Source: Luteibacter aegosomatis (GTDB taxonomy: Bacteria > Pseudomonadota > Gammaproteobacteria > Xanthomonadales > Rhodanobacteraceae). From it: a stretch of 64,000 bases of DNA. The notes under the pieces are model-generated. The model saw only the letters and a program-made list of their open reading frames with translations, searched no databases and was not told where the DNA came from. Made by a program: the position numbers and the translations under genes. Positions 25,777-35,273 of the stretch are shown piece by piece. The stretch's first letter is position 1. Every line of letters starts with the position of its first letter. The stretch lies in NCBI RefSeq assembly GCF_023078455.1, contig NZ_CP095740.1, forward strand, positions 2,592,001 through 2,656,000, written 5' to 3'.

Positions 25777-27541
25777 TCGCCTTCTCCTGCTCGCCGCCTC
25801 GCTGTTTTCCTTTCCCGCCTTCGCCATGCCCGAGGCCACGCTGAACCTTCGCGACGGCGGAAAACCGGTGCTCTCCATCCGGCCCGACGGCATCGCGCCC
25901 ATCGAGGTCACGCTCGGCCTGCGCCTGGCCGACGAAGACCTCACCCAGGGTTTCGCCTTGGCCGGCTCGTCGAAGCGACAGTGGGACGAGCATTACCGCA
26001 TGCCCACCGGCAAGCGGCTCGAGCGCGAGGCGCACTTTCGCGAAACGCGCTACGCCTTGCGTAAGCCGTCGGGAGAACGGCTCGACGTGGTCGTGCGCAG
26101 CACGGCCGACGGCGTCGCCTTCCGATACGAGATACCAGGGCGCTCGTCGGCGACGGTGACCGGGGAAGCCACCGGCTTCACCCTCCCTGGCGATGCACCG
26201 GCGTGGTTGCTGCCCTACAGTCCCGAATACGAAAAGGAGCGCATGCAGGCCACCGCGGCCAGCGCGCCGGCCGGCGATTACGGCTATCCGTCGTTGTTTC
26301 GCCTCGGCGACACCTATGTCCTGCTGACCGAGGCCAACAACGACGGACGTTACGACGGCAGCCGGCTCGGGCACGCCGCGAATTCGGGCACCTACGCGCT
26401 CATGCTGGCCGATCCGAGCGTGCAGGCCACCGACGTCACGCCGTGGCGCGTCGCGATCATGGGCGACCTGGCCAGGGTGACCGAATCCACGCTGGTCGAC
26501 GATCTCGCCGATCCCTCGCGCTTGACCGACACCGCCTGGATCAAGCCGGGCAAGGTCTCATGGTCGTGGCTGAGCGAACACCAAAGCCCCTCGGACTTCG
26601 AACGTCAGAAGGCCTACGTCGATTTCGCCGCCCGCCACCACCTGCCCTATACGCTGGTCGACGAAGGCTGGAGCGATGCCTGGGTACCGGAACTCGTGCG
26701 ATACGCCAACGCGAAGCACGTGGACATCCTGCTGTGGTTCAACTGGGCGAAGCTCGACACGGCCGCCAAGCGAACGGCCGAGCTGCGCAAGGTGAAGGCC
26801 TGGGGCGTGAAGGGCGTGAAGATCGATTTCATGGAATCGGACTCGCAGGACCGCTACCGTTGGTACGACGCCACGTTGGCCGACACGGCCGCCCTGCACC
26901 TCATGGTGGATTTCCACGGCGCCACCATTCCGCACGGCCTGGCGCGCACGTGGCCGCACCTTGTCACGATGGAAGGCGTTCGCGGTGCGGAGAACGACCC
27001 GCCCGTCGTGGGCAACACCATCCAGCCCTTTACGCGCAACGTCGTGGGATCGATGGATTACACGCCGGTGGCTTTCGACGCGGGACGCAAGCAAGCCTCG
27101 ATCGCGCACGAAGTGGCCCTGCCCATCGTCTTCGAATCGGGCCTGACGCACCTGGCCGATCGCCCCGAAGCCTATGAAAAGCGCCCCGTGGCCATGGCCT
27201 TCCTCGAGCAGGTACCCACCGTGTGGGACGAAACGAAACTGCTCTCCGGCACGCCCGGCCGGGATGCCGTGTTCGCACGTCGCAGCGGCGATCGCTGGTT
27301 CGTCGGTGCCATCGAGGCGGGCGGTGCGCGCAAGCTCACCGCCGACCTGTCGAAGCTCGGCGGCGGTCCATGGCATGCCGACATCGTGCGCGACGGCGAT
27401 GGCCGCGGCGACGTGGTCCGGACGTCCCGCGAGGTCGCGAAGGGCGGCTCGCTCGCGTTCGACGTACCGCTCAATGGCGGTTTCGCGGCGATACTCTGCG
27501 CCATGCCGGAGAGCGCCAAGAACGGGACGTGCTATCGCTGA
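25769..27541 (+). CDS. GH97 family glycoside hydrolase, exported
   Basis: 590 aa with a signal peptide (MRNRLLLLAASLFSFPAFA). The N-terminal beta-sandwich (PIEVTLGLRLADEDLTQGF) leads into the (beta/alpha)8 barrel with YTLVDEGWSDAW, LLWFNWAKLD, VKIDFMESDSQ near residue 352, MVDFHGATIPHG and TMEGVRGAE near 400. The aspartate of KIDF is the position used as nucleophile in the retaining branch of GH97 (alpha-galactosidase type). The inverting SusB branch uses glutamates instead, so I lean to a retaining enzyme. The barrel is followed by the small C-terminal beta-sandwich. It should act on alpha-glycosides in the periplasm. Confidence 0.88.
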   Translation: MRNRLLLLAASLFSFPAFAMPEATLNLRDGGKPVLSIRPDGIAPIEVTLGLRLADEDLTQGFALAGSSKRQWDEHYRMPTGKRLEREAHFRETRYALRKPSGERLDVVVRSTADGVAFRYEIPGRSSATVTGEATGFTLPGDAPAWLLPYSPEYEKERMQATAASAPAGDYGYPSLFRLGDTYVLLTEANNDGRYDGSRLGHAANSGTYALMLADPSVQATDVTPWRVAIMGDLARVTESTLVDDLADPSRLTDTAWIKPGKVSWSWLSEHQSPSDFERQKAYVDFAARHHLPYTLVDEGWSDAWVPELVRYANAKHVDILLWFNWAKLDTAAKRTAELRKVKAWGVKGVKIDFMESDSQDRYRWYDATLADTAALHLMVDFHGATIPHGLARTWPHLVTMEGVRGAENDPPVVGNTIQPFTRNVVGSMDYTPVAFDAGRKQASIAHEVALPIVFESGLTHLADRPEAYEKRPVAMAFLEQVPTVWDETKLLSGTPGRDAVFARRSGDRWFVGAIEAGGARKLTADLSKLGGGPWHADIVRDGDGRGDVVRTSREVAKGGSLAFDVPLNGGFAAILCAMPESAKNGTCYR

Positions 27542-28029
27542 ACCGGCGACCGATGCCCGTCGGCGATGCGCCCCGTGTCGACTTCGATCATCTTCTGCCC
27601 GGCAAGGATGGCCAGCCGGTCGCCCAGTGGCCTGGCGCGCGATTCGTGGACGCTCAGGGCAAGCAGGTTGGGAGCCGACCATTCCGCCAGCGGCTCGAAC
27701 ACCTCGCTGGCCTTGAGCACCTGGTCGCGCATGCCGGGCTCGTGCCCGCCGATGCGCACCCTGAAGGTCACCTGGCCGGAGCGGCGCGCGATGCGACGAA
27801 CGATGTGACAGGCATTGGTCTCCACTTCATCGCCGAGCGCGAGGTCGTCGATGAGGAACGGTATGCAGCACAGCGTGAAGCGCCCACGCGCCGTCCTGCG
27901 CCACCAGAGCTGTTCCCATCGACTGCGTCCGCCATGGACGCCGGCGAGCATGTGGAAAACGCTGGTCGCCCTGTCCCGCCAGACGGGGTGCTTGTGGGCG
28001 ACGACGAGTCCGCGCTCCTGATGTTTCAT
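27532..28029 (-). CDS. DUF4265-like protein
   Basis: 165 aa from the ATG at 28029 (MKHQERGLVVAHKHPVWRDR). The block FTLCCIPFLIDDLALGDEVET near residues 70-90 is the hallmark of DUF4265, a family without known function that appears in scattered bacteria. No signal peptide or membrane segment. It is convergent with GH97 and overlaps it by 10 bp; 196 bp of non-coding DNA upstream separate it from the divergent methyltransferase gene. Confidence 0.7.
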   Translation of the reverse strand: MKHQERGLVVAHKHPVWRDRATSVFHMLAGVHGGRSRWEQLWWRRTARGRFTLCCIPFLIDDLALGDEVETNACHIVRRIARRSGQVTFRVRIGGHEPGMRDQVLKASEVFEPLAEWSAPNLLALSVHESRARPLGDRLAILAGQKMIEVDTGRIADGHRSPVQR

Positions 28030-28225
28030 AATGCTCCTCCATGAAGGCCCACGAACGGCCTCGATGCGATCTCGTCCAACATGTCCGCTCAATGACTTAC
28101 CCGTCTCACGACGAGGGCGCGCACCATACGCAATTTCTTGCGAACGGGTCAACTCCTGCCCGCTGCGACGACGGCGTGGCCGTGACGGTCATGCTTCGTC
28201 CGATCGATTCTTGCCGGAATTACAC

Positions 28226-29068
28226 ATGTCTCATTACACCGGGCCGCTGCTCACCCGCGACATCGCCACCGACCTCCTCGCCGCCCGCGATGCCGGGAGT
28301 ACGTCGTGGACGGGATCGTTCGACCTCGGGCGTTCGCAAAGCTCGGCCGTGCTCTCGCCGGACGGCTGGCGGTGGCATGACCGCGACCATCCGTACCCGT
28401 CCCGCCTCAGGGACCGCACGATCTACTACCTCGACGGTGAGGATTTCGAACCCGTTTCGCGGTTTTCGGGCTCGCTCATCAAGCTGGTGCCCACCGAGTG
28501 GGGTGCTCCCACCTTCGAGATCGACGGCATCAAGATGCTGCCCACCGCGAAGGAGTCGCCCCTCGACGATGCGCGGCGCAAGGTGGCGCTGGTCGAACCG
28601 CGCGGCAAGTCCGTGCTGGATACGTGCGGCGGCCTGGGCTATTTCGCGGCCTGCTGCCTCGATGCGGGCGTGGCGAGCATCCGTTCGTTCGAGAAGAACG
28701 ACGACGTGCTGTGGCTTCGCACGATCAATGCCTGGTCGCCCGATCCGGCATCCGCCGAAAGCGGCGGCCGCCTGTCGCTCACCCACGCCGACGTCGCCGA
28801 CGCCATCCAGGGCATCGCCGATGCCTCGATGGACGCCGTGCTGCACGATCCGCCTCGGTTCGGCATCGCAGGCGAGCTGTATTCCCAGGCGTTCTACGAC
28901 CAGTTGGCCCGCGTGATACGGCGCGGCGGGCGCCTGTTCCACTACACCGGAAGCCCCAACAGGCTCACCAGCGGACGCGACGTGCCACGGGAAGTCGTCA
29001 AACGTCTCGAAAAAGCCGGCTTCGTCGCCCGTCCGGAACTCGACGGCGTCTTCGCCACCCGGCGCTGA
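28226..29068 (+). CDS. SAM-dependent methyltransferase (COG2521-like)
   Basis: 280 aa from the ATG at 28226 (MSHYTGPLLTRDIATDLLAARD). The SAM-binding motif I is VLDTCGGLGYFAACCLDAG near residue 132. The motif IV position reads DAVLHDPPRFG near residue 205, with DPP as in base N-methyltransferases. FRxSGSLIKLVP and the general plan match the methyltransferases first described from archaea as COG2521. The substrate is unknown; an RNA or protein target is plausible from the DPP motif, but this is inference. Stand-alone gene, followed by a REP-like hairpin. Confidence 0.72.
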   Translation: MSHYTGPLLTRDIATDLLAARDAGSTSWTGSFDLGRSQSSAVLSPDGWRWHDRDHPYPSRLRDRTIYYLDGEDFEPVSRFSGSLIKLVPTEWGAPTFEIDGIKMLPTAKESPLDDARRKVALVEPRGKSVLDTCGGLGYFAACCLDAGVASIRSFEKNDDVLWLRTINAWSPDPASAESGGRLSLTHADVADAIQGIADASMDAVLHDPPRFGIAGELYSQAFYDQLARVIRRGGRLFHYTGSPNRLTSGRDVPREVVKRLEKAGFVARPELDGVFATRR

Positions 29069-29076
29069 CGCACCGC

Positions 29077-29249
29077 CTACCGAAGGAGTGGGAGCGGATC
29101 CTGTCCGCAACCCTCGGGTTTTCCCGTCGCGGACGGGCCCAGGCATTCGGATGCGAGCGGTACATACCGCACGATGATCGCAAGGCTTCATTCGCACCGG
29201 GGGCCACCCTGAGGGTTCGCGGATAGGATCCGCTCCCACCCTTCGGTAG
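29077..29249. repeat. Inverted REP-like element (two 39-bp arms)
   Basis: Arm 29077-29115 and arm 29211-29249 are near-perfect reverse complements, differing by one substitution and two single-base indels. The core is GTGGGAGCGGATCC followed by TGTCCGC or TATCCGC. The architecture and the GTGGGAGCGG core recall the REP/REPIN elements of Pseudomonas. It lies between the methyltransferase stop and the siderophore promoter and may also stop or stabilise the upstream transcript. Confidence 0.75.
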
Positions 29250-29287
29250 CTAACGTCACGAATGAGCCTCGCGTCACACAAATGCAA

Positions 29288-29315
29288 TTGATAACGATTG
29301 TCATTTAGATATACT
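29288..29315 (+). promoter_or_regulatory. Fur-boxed promoter of the siderophore operon
   Basis: A -35 TTGATA (29288-29293) and a -10 TATACT (29310-29315) are 16 bp apart. Between them GATAACGATTGTCATTTAG (29290-29308) matches the 19-bp Fur consensus at 13 positions. Iron-loaded Fur bound here would block RNA polymerase, so the operon should be induced by iron starvation. Transcription would start near 29322, leaving a short leader before the ATG at 29345. Confidence 0.82.
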
Positions 29316-29344
29316 GCGCACCTCTTCGGTTCCGGCCCCTGTCC

Positions 29345-30091
29345 ATGGATTGCCACGTCGGCCTGCTCAATTCGGTGCCCTCGCCGCTGCTGTGCGAGAT
29401 GTTCGGCGCGGCCGGATACGGGTTCGTCGTGCTCGATCTCGAGCACCAGTTGCTCTCTCCAGGCGACCTCCAGCATGCGATTCGCGCCTGCGAGCTCGGC
29501 GGCTGCGAGCCCTGGGTACGCGTGCCCGAGGTCGATGCCAAGCTGATCGGCCGCGTGCTCGACGCGGGCGCGAAAGGCATCGTGATCTCCCGGCTCGAAA
29601 CCGTCGAACAGGCGCGCCACGCCGTGGAAGCCGCGCACTTTCCGCCGCTGGGCAGGCGCGGCATCACCGGCGGGCGGGTGACGGGATTCGGCAAGGTGTC
29701 TCTGGCCGACTACATCGCAGCGTCGCGCGACGCGATCCGTATCGTACCGATGATCGAAAGCGAAGCAGGCATCGACGCCCTTCCCGGCATCCTCGCCGTG
29801 CCGGGTATCTGCCTCGTGATGGAAGGCGCGCTCGACCTCGCGCTCGACATGGGCCTGGGACCGGATCCGCTGCATCCGCGCGTGTGGCAACGCCTGCTCG
29901 ACATCGCCGGGCATTGCGACGAAGCCGGCGTGCCGTTCTGTCCCAACCCCCGCACACCTCACCAGCGCGAGCACTGGCTCGCGCGACGCCCCCGCTGGCT
30001 GCTCGCCGGCGAGGACCGCGGCCTGCTGCTCGGCGCGCTGCGCGAACGGCGTCGCGAACTGGTTCCCGACGTTCAAACCACCCCTGCCTGA
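29345..30091 (+). CDS. HpcH/HpaI aldolase family protein, possible siderophore citrate synthase
   Basis: 248 aa TIM-barrel. Conserved family positions are VVLDLEHQ near residue 30, AKGIVISRLETVEQAR near 80, MIESEAGID (metal-ligand Glu) near 138 and MEGALDLALDMGL (metal-ligand Asp) near 160. It is the first gene after the Fur promoter, and the receptor gene follows after 14 bp. In staphyloferrin B clusters a member of this family (SbnG) makes citrate for the siderophore. As vibrioferrin also contains citrate, the same job is a reasonable inference here. No convincing Shine-Dalgarno is visible before the ATG, which is close to the predicted transcript start. Confidence 0.8.
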   Translation: MDCHVGLLNSVPSPLLCEMFGAAGYGFVVLDLEHQLLSPGDLQHAIRACELGGCEPWVRVPEVDAKLIGRVLDAGAKGIVISRLETVEQARHAVEAAHFPPLGRRGITGGRVTGFGKVSLADYIAASRDAIRIVPMIESEAGIDALPGILAVPGICLVMEGALDLALDMGLGPDPLHPRVWQRLLDIAGHCDEAGVPFCPNPRTPHQREHWLARRPRWLLAGEDRGLLLGALRERRRELVPDVQTTPA

Positions 30092-30105
30092 AGGACCGAC
30101 CCTCC

Positions 30106-32208
30106 GTGCGTGCGATTCTGCGACTTTCCTGCCTCAGCCTTGCCGTCGGCGGCGCCCTCTTCGTCGACCCGGCCCATGCCGAGGACACCGATACGACCAA
30201 ACCGCGCGATCTCCAGGCGGTGACGGTGCAAGGCAACGTGCTCGGCGCATCGAAAGCCGAAGACGTGCGCACGTACGCGGGAAGCCGCCAGGTGATCGAC
30301 GCGAAGACGCTTTCGACCGGCGCCTACCGTTCCCTCGACGACGCCCTCCAGCACGTGCCCGGCATCAAGATCTTCGACGAGACCGGCACCGGCGCGTTGC
30401 CTCAGATCATGCTTCGCGGCCTGTACGAGAGCCGCAGCGGACGCGTGCAGGTGCTCGAGGACGGCATTCCGCTCTCGCTGGCCCCGTATGGCCAGACCAG
30501 CCTGTCGCTGTTCCCGGTCACCATGAACCAGGTGGATCGCATCGACGTCGTGCGCGGCGGCGCCGCCGTGCAGTACGGCCCCAATAACGTCGGCGGCGTG
30601 ATCAACCTGGTGAGCAAGGCCATCCCCGAGGCATGGACGACCACGCTGGGCGAACGGGTCACCGCCGGCGGCAAGGGCACCTACCTGAAGGACACCAGCC
30701 TCAGCACCGGTGGCTATCTCACGCCGAGCTTCGGCATGCAGCTGGATGCCGATTGGCAGAAGGGTCGGTACTGGCGCGACCACAGCGACACCGACGTGAA
30801 GAACGTGCGCCTGCGCACCGAGTGGTGGGTCGACGACGACAAGCTCATCAAGGCGGACATCGGCCGTTACGTGGCCAATATCGATCTCGCCGGCGCGCTG
30901 TCGCCGGCCGACTATCGCGACAACCCGCGTCAGGCCACGCGCCCTCTCGACCGCTTCACCGGCCGCACCACGCGCAGTTCGCTCACCTACCAGCAGGATC
31001 TCGGCGCCTGGGGCCCGTTCGACCGCTCGCAGTTCGACTGGACGAACTTCGGCGCGGAAAGCTCGCGCAATTTCATCGTGGGAATGCGCCGCGCCTCCAC
31101 CGAGACGTGGCGCTCCGACCTGCCGCCGCAACTACTTCAGAGCGCGCCGCGCGGTTTCAGCGTGTACGGCAGCGAACCGCGCGTGTCGCTGCACGTGGAC
31201 GGCAGCGTCACCCAGACCATCACCGCCGGCGTGCGCGCCGAGCGCGAGGACATCGACTTCCTCGTCGGCAACACCGGCCTCGATAACGGCGTGTATACGC
31301 TGGTGCGCAACTGGAAGTTCAATGATCGCGCCTTCGCGGCCTATGTCAGCGACGCCATCGGTTTCCTCGACGATCGCCTCACGGTCACGCCGGGCATCCG
31401 TTACGAGCACCTGGACTCCGACTACCGCGACCTCTCCAGCGGCAAGACCACGCAGAACAACATCCGCAACGGCCTGCCCGGCCTTACCGTGGGCTACAAG
31501 CTGTCGTCCACGTGGTACGTGTACGCCGACGCGCAACGCTCGCTGCGTGCGCCGCAGGTCACCCAGATCGTGTTCGGCGACAACCTCGATTCCGAACTGG
31601 CCTGGAACTACGAAGCGGGCTTCCGCTACTTCCCCACCGAGGGCACCCGCCTCAACGTCGACGTGTACCGCATCGATTTCGACAAGCAGATCGTGCTGGA
31701 CAACACCACGCGCACCTACGGCAACATCGGCAAGACCCGCCACCAGGGCGTCGAAGCCCAATTCGAATGGAGCCCCGCGAACCTTCGCGAGCTGAAGTTC
31801 GACGTGGGCTACGCCTACCTCGACGCCGCGCAGCAATCGGGTGCCTTCGAGGGCAAACGCGTGCCTTACACCTCGCGCAACCAGTACAACCTGGGCGCGT
31901 CCTACGACCTGGGCGAGACCACCTTCGCGCTGAACGGCTACTACTTCAGCAAGGCCTTTACGGACGCAGCGAACACGCCCATCGAGAACGCCATCGCCTC
32001 GGTGGGTCCGCTGCCTGCCTATGCGGTGTGGAACGCGCAGGTCACGCACACGTTCATGCGCAACGGCAGCAGCTCGCTGAAGGGTTCGCTGGCCGTGAAC
32101 AACCTCGCCGACCGTCGCTATTACTTCCGCGGCATCGACACGAGCCCCTGGGGTCGCGAATCCGCGCCGGGCCGTACCTTCACGGCCGGCGTGGAGCTCG
32201 CTTTCTGA
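30106..32208 (+). CDS. TonB-dependent ferric-siderophore receptor
   Basis: 700 aa from a GTG at 30106, chosen because AAGGA lies 10 nt upstream and the product begins with a signal peptide ending in DPAHA. The plug follows: TonB-box-like LQAVTVQG near residue 35, LDDALQHVPGIKIFDETGTG, IMLRGLYESRSGRVQVLEDG and VVRGGAAVQYGPNNVGGVIN. The beta-barrel ends in TFTAGVELAF with terminal phenylalanine. It is FecA/PsuA-like and, being inside the siderophore operon, should import the ferric form of its product. Cell location: outer membrane. Confidence 0.93.
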   Translation: MRAILRLSCLSLAVGGALFVDPAHAEDTDTTKPRDLQAVTVQGNVLGASKAEDVRTYAGSRQVIDAKTLSTGAYRSLDDALQHVPGIKIFDETGTGALPQIMLRGLYESRSGRVQVLEDGIPLSLAPYGQTSLSLFPVTMNQVDRIDVVRGGAAVQYGPNNVGGVINLVSKAIPEAWTTTLGERVTAGGKGTYLKDTSLSTGGYLTPSFGMQLDADWQKGRYWRDHSDTDVKNVRLRTEWWVDDDKLIKADIGRYVANIDLAGALSPADYRDNPRQATRPLDRFTGRTTRSSLTYQQDLGAWGPFDRSQFDWTNFGAESSRNFIVGMRRASTETWRSDLPPQLLQSAPRGFSVYGSEPRVSLHVDGSVTQTITAGVRAEREDIDFLVGNTGLDNGVYTLVRNWKFNDRAFAAYVSDAIGFLDDRLTVTPGIRYEHLDSDYRDLSSGKTTQNNIRNGLPGLTVGYKLSSTWYVYADAQRSLRAPQVTQIVFGDNLDSELAWNYEAGFRYFPTEGTRLNVDVYRIDFDKQIVLDNTTRTYGNIGKTRHQGVEAQFEWSPANLRELKFDVGYAYLDAAQQSGAFEGKRVPYTSRNQYNLGASYDLGETTFALNGYYFSKAFTDAANTPIENAIASVGPLPAYAVWNAQVTHTFMRNGSSSLKGSLAVNNLADRRYYFRGIDTSPWGRESAPGRTFTAGVELAF

Positions 32209-32283
32209 GCCTTCCGGCGCGCGGTGCGATTCCCTCGGGCCGCGTGCGGCACAACGTATCTCCCCACCAAGGTGAAGCTGGTC

Positions 32284-33501
32284 ATGGACACGTTCCCGCT
32301 CGTCATCCTTACGCACGTCCGCCATCCGGCCGTCACCGAGGGATTCCTTCCCGCGGCCCATCGGCTGGGCCTGCCCACGGTGCTGCTCACCGACCACCGC
32401 ATGGACCACCTGCGCCATTTCGATGCGCACCCCGGCGATGCGCCGGCAGCGATCCTCGAATGCGACGTCTTCAATCCGCTGAGCGCCATCGACGCGTTGC
32501 GCGGCGCGGGCATCCGGCCCGCCGCGGTGTTCTCCAACAGCGACCACCTGCAGGCCTCCACCGCGCTCGTGGCGGAAGGCTTCGGTCTTCCGGGCAAGGA
32601 CTGGCGCACTTGCTACGCCGCGAAGAACAAGGCAGCCATGCGCGAGCGACTGCGCGAACGAGGCCTGCCGACGCCGTGGTTCCACAGCCTCGTCCCCGGC
32701 GCCACGCCCCCGCTCGATACCCCATGGCCCGTGGTGGCCAAGCCCCGTGAAGGCGTGGCCAGCATGGACGTGAGCCTGTGTGCCGACGCGCCTGCCCTCG
32801 AGCGCTACCTGCAAGCGTTCTGGCGCCGCCACCCGGGCCGCACGGTGCTGCTCGAGGCCTTCGTCCAAGGCCCGCTGTTCACGCTGGAAACGCTGGGCGA
32901 CGGATACGGCATCCACGCGATCGGCGGCTTCGACGTGACGCTTTCGGCGCCGCCGCATTTCATCGAGCTGGAAGCCCGATGGAACGGTCCCGCCGTCACG
33001 CAGGGCAAGGGCGCCGCCCTCGCCCAGGTCGAAGCGTTCGGCGTGGGCTTCGGCATCTGCCACAGCGAGTTCATCCTCACCGACGACGGCCCGGTGCTGG
33101 TGGAGATCAACTACCGAAGCATCGGCGACGGCCGCGAATTCATGCTCGATCGCATGCATGGCGGCCGGTGGTTCGAAACGATCCTGCGCCCGCATCTCGG
33201 TCACCCGGTCGCGCTACCCGAGGCGGTGCACAGGCATGCGCGGGTCGAGTACGTCGTCGCGACCGAAGAAGGCCGCATCGACGCGGCGAGCGGCGATCGT
33301 TCGCACTGCGATGCCTCATCCTACGTGGATTACCGCGCCCTGCGTCACGAAGGCGACACGATACGGCTGACGCATTCCAACAAGGACTACCTCGGCATTC
33401 TCCATGTAGTCGGCGACGACGAAGCCAGGCTCGACGACGCGCTGCACGCGATGCGGTCCACGCTCCGTTGGGATATCGCCACGACGGAAGCCGCCGCATG
33501 A
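32284..33501 (+). CDS. pvsA: ATP-grasp ligase of vibrioferrin-type siderophore synthesis
   Basis: 405 aa from the ATG at 32284. The ATP-grasp fold is visible in PVVAKPREGVASMDVSL near residue 150, TVLLEAFVQGPLFTLETLGD near 185 and VLVEINYRSIGDGREFM near 270 (metal-binding Glu and Asn). In Vibrio the first gene of pvsABCDE is an ATP-grasp protein, and the order of all five genes here is the same. It should form an amide link with one of the amino building blocks (alanine, serine or ethanolamine); the exact step is not settled by the sequence. Its stop overlaps the start of the next gene (ATGA). Confidence 0.82.
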   Translation: MDTFPLVILTHVRHPAVTEGFLPAAHRLGLPTVLLTDHRMDHLRHFDAHPGDAPAAILECDVFNPLSAIDALRGAGIRPAAVFSNSDHLQASTALVAEGFGLPGKDWRTCYAAKNKAAMRERLRERGLPTPWFHSLVPGATPPLDTPWPVVAKPREGVASMDVSLCADAPALERYLQAFWRRHPGRTVLLEAFVQGPLFTLETLGDGYGIHAIGGFDVTLSAPPHFIELEARWNGPAVTQGKGAALAQVEAFGVGFGICHSEFILTDDGPVLVEINYRSIGDGREFMLDRMHGGRWFETILRPHLGHPVALPEAVHRHARVEYVVATEEGRIDAASGDRSHCDASSYVDYRALRHEGDTIRLTHSNKDYLGILHVVGDDEARLDDALHAMRSTLRWDIATTEAAA

Positions 33502-35273
33502 CTGCCCGTCCCCGGCCGGTGTCCACGGACGAAGCCTACGTCGCCCGGCGCATCGTCGACTGCTGCCTGCGCGAAGACCTGCGGGGCCTGATCGAACGCG
33601 GCCGCCGCGCCGAACCCGACGCCGCGCTGCTGCGCGCATGGCCGCACGAGGCGCCTCCCTTCTGGTGGCGCGTCGCACACCTGCCGGGCGGCATGTTGTG
33701 GATTCCCGCCGAACCCCGCGACTACATGCAGGCCATCGGCACGTCGAGCCATGGATGGCTGCATGAGCGCGACGGTGTCGCCCGCTACGAAGACGATGCC
33801 GCGCGCTGGCTCGAACGACTCGGCGAGGCCCTCGACGACGACACCGTCGCCCTGCATCGGCAATACGCCGAGGAAGCCGCCTGTGCCGCCGCCCATCGAC
33901 GGCTCGCCCGCGAAGGCTATGCCGCACATGCGGATCGCCTCGTCGCGGCGTTGACGCACGCCGACGACACCGAGCGCGCACTGCTCTGCGACCAGGTGGC
34001 GAGCTATCGGGATCACCCGTTCTATCCCACGGCGCGCGCCAAGTCGGGCTTCGGCGACGACGACCTGCGCGCCTACGCTCCCGAATTCGCCCCGACGTTC
34101 GCGCTGTGCTGGCTCGCCGTGCCGAAGGCCTCGTTGACCCTGACCACGCCCGCGCCTTCGTTCTGGCCGTCGATGGCCGACGTGGGCCTGCCGCCGGGCC
34201 TGGAGGCCACCCACGCCGTCCTGCCCGTGCATCCGCTGACCTGGGATCGCCTGGACGCGTTCGAACTGCCCGAAGGCACGCTGCGTGCGCCGGATCGCTT
34301 TCTCTCCGTGCGCCCGACGCTTTCCGTACGCACCGTGGTGCCGGTGGCGCATCCCCGCCATCACGTGAAGCTGCCCCTGCTCATGCGCACGCTGGGCGCG
34401 CTCAACCTGCGCCTCATCAAGCCGTCGACGATCTACGACGGGCACTGGTTCGAACGCGTGCTGCGTCACCTCGGCGACACCGATCCCGCCCTGCGTGGGC
34501 GCTACGTGCACGTGGACGAGTCCCATGGCGGCCATGCCGACGAAGCGCGCCACCTCGCCTACATCGTGCGCACCTATCCCGCCTCGCAAGGCGAAACGCT
34601 GGTTCCCGTGGCCGCCTTCTGCGCTCCCATGCCCGACGGAAGGCCGCTCGCCCTGCACGTGGCCGATCGCTTCCACCGAGGCGACGTGTCGGCATGGTGG
34701 AGCGCCTACGTCGCGCTGATGTGCGACATCCATCTGCGGCTGTGGCTCCGCCACGGCATCGCGCTCGAATCGAACCAGCAGAACGCGGTGCTCGCGTATC
34801 GACACAATGGTCCGCCCGTCCTGTTGATGAAGGACAACGACGCCGCCCGCGTGCGGCTGGATCGCCTCCACGCCACCTCGCCGTCGCTGAAGGATCTGGG
34901 TCTTCCGCGCGATCCCCGCATTTCCGTCGATGGCGACGACGCGCTCGCGCGCATGTTCTGCACCATCACGCTCCAGCTCTGCCTGCTCGCGGTGCTGGAA
35001 GGCGTGGCGGAACACGCACCCGGATGGCGCCGTCCCTTCTACGCCGTGTTGGCAGGCACGCTCGACCGGACCCTGCAAACGCTCGCCGCCGAAGGCATCG
35101 ACGTTTCGCCGGCGCGGCGCCTGCTCGATGGCGAAACGCTCCCCGTGAAATACCTGCTTAGCGCGGGCAGCCTGCTCAGCAAGCAGGCCACCGGCGCTAC
35201 CGACATCAACAAGTTCTACGGCGACAGCGGCCCCAACTTCATGCGCGATCCCGCGTTGCGCGGAGCACGCTGA
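33498..35273 (+). CDS. pvsB: NRPS-independent siderophore synthetase (IucA/IucC family), PvsB-like
   Basis: 591 aa; the ATG overlaps the previous stop as ATGA, so translation is coupled. The IucA/IucC domain shows HPFYPTARAKSGF near residue 175, VHPLTWD near 245, PTLSVRTVVPV near 275, KLPLLMRTLGALNLRLIKPS near 295 (nucleotide site) and the FhuF-like C-terminal part with LESNQQNAVL and SKQATGATDINKFYG. It adenylates a carboxylate (citrate or 2-oxoglutarate) and joins it to an amine or alcohol. In vibrioferrin synthesis two such enzymes are needed, and the second one is at 36420. Confidence 0.9.
   Translation: MTARPRPVSTDEAYVARRIVDCCLREDLRGLIERGRRAEPDAALLRAWPHEAPPFWWRVAHLPGGMLWIPAEPRDYMQAIGTSSHGWLHERDGVARYEDDAARWLERLGEALDDDTVALHRQYAEEAACAAAHRRLAREGYAAHADRLVAALTHADDTERALLCDQVASYRDHPFYPTARAKSGFGDDDLRAYAPEFAPTFALCWLAVPKASLTLTTPAPSFWPSMADVGLPPGLEATHAVLPVHPLTWDRLDAFELPEGTLRAPDRFLSVRPTLSVRTVVPVAHPRHHVKLPLLMRTLGALNLRLIKPSTIYDGHWFERVLRHLGDTDPALRGRYVHVDESHGGHADEARHLAYIVRTYPASQGETLVPVAAFCAPMPDGRPLALHVADRFHRGDVSAWWSAYVALMCDIHLRLWLRHGIALESNQQNAVLAYRHNGPPVLLMKDNDAARVRLDRLHATSPSLKDLGLPRDPRISVDGDDALARMFCTITLQLCLLAVLEGVAEHAPGWRRPFYAVLAGTLDRTLQTLAAEGIDVSPARRLLDGETLPVKYLLSAGSLLSKQATGATDINKFYGDSGPNFMRDPALRGAR

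Noticed and set aside
29350..30105. Reading the receptor frame upstream to 29350 as an N-terminal extension of the TonB receptor
   Set aside because: That part is the +2 shadow of the aldolase gene; the GTG at 30106 has AAGGA upstream and starts a proper signal peptide.
31132..33204. 690-aa minus-strand frame opposite the receptor and ATP-grasp genes
   Set aside because: Antisense shadow; the plus-strand genes carry all family motifs and are in a tight operon.
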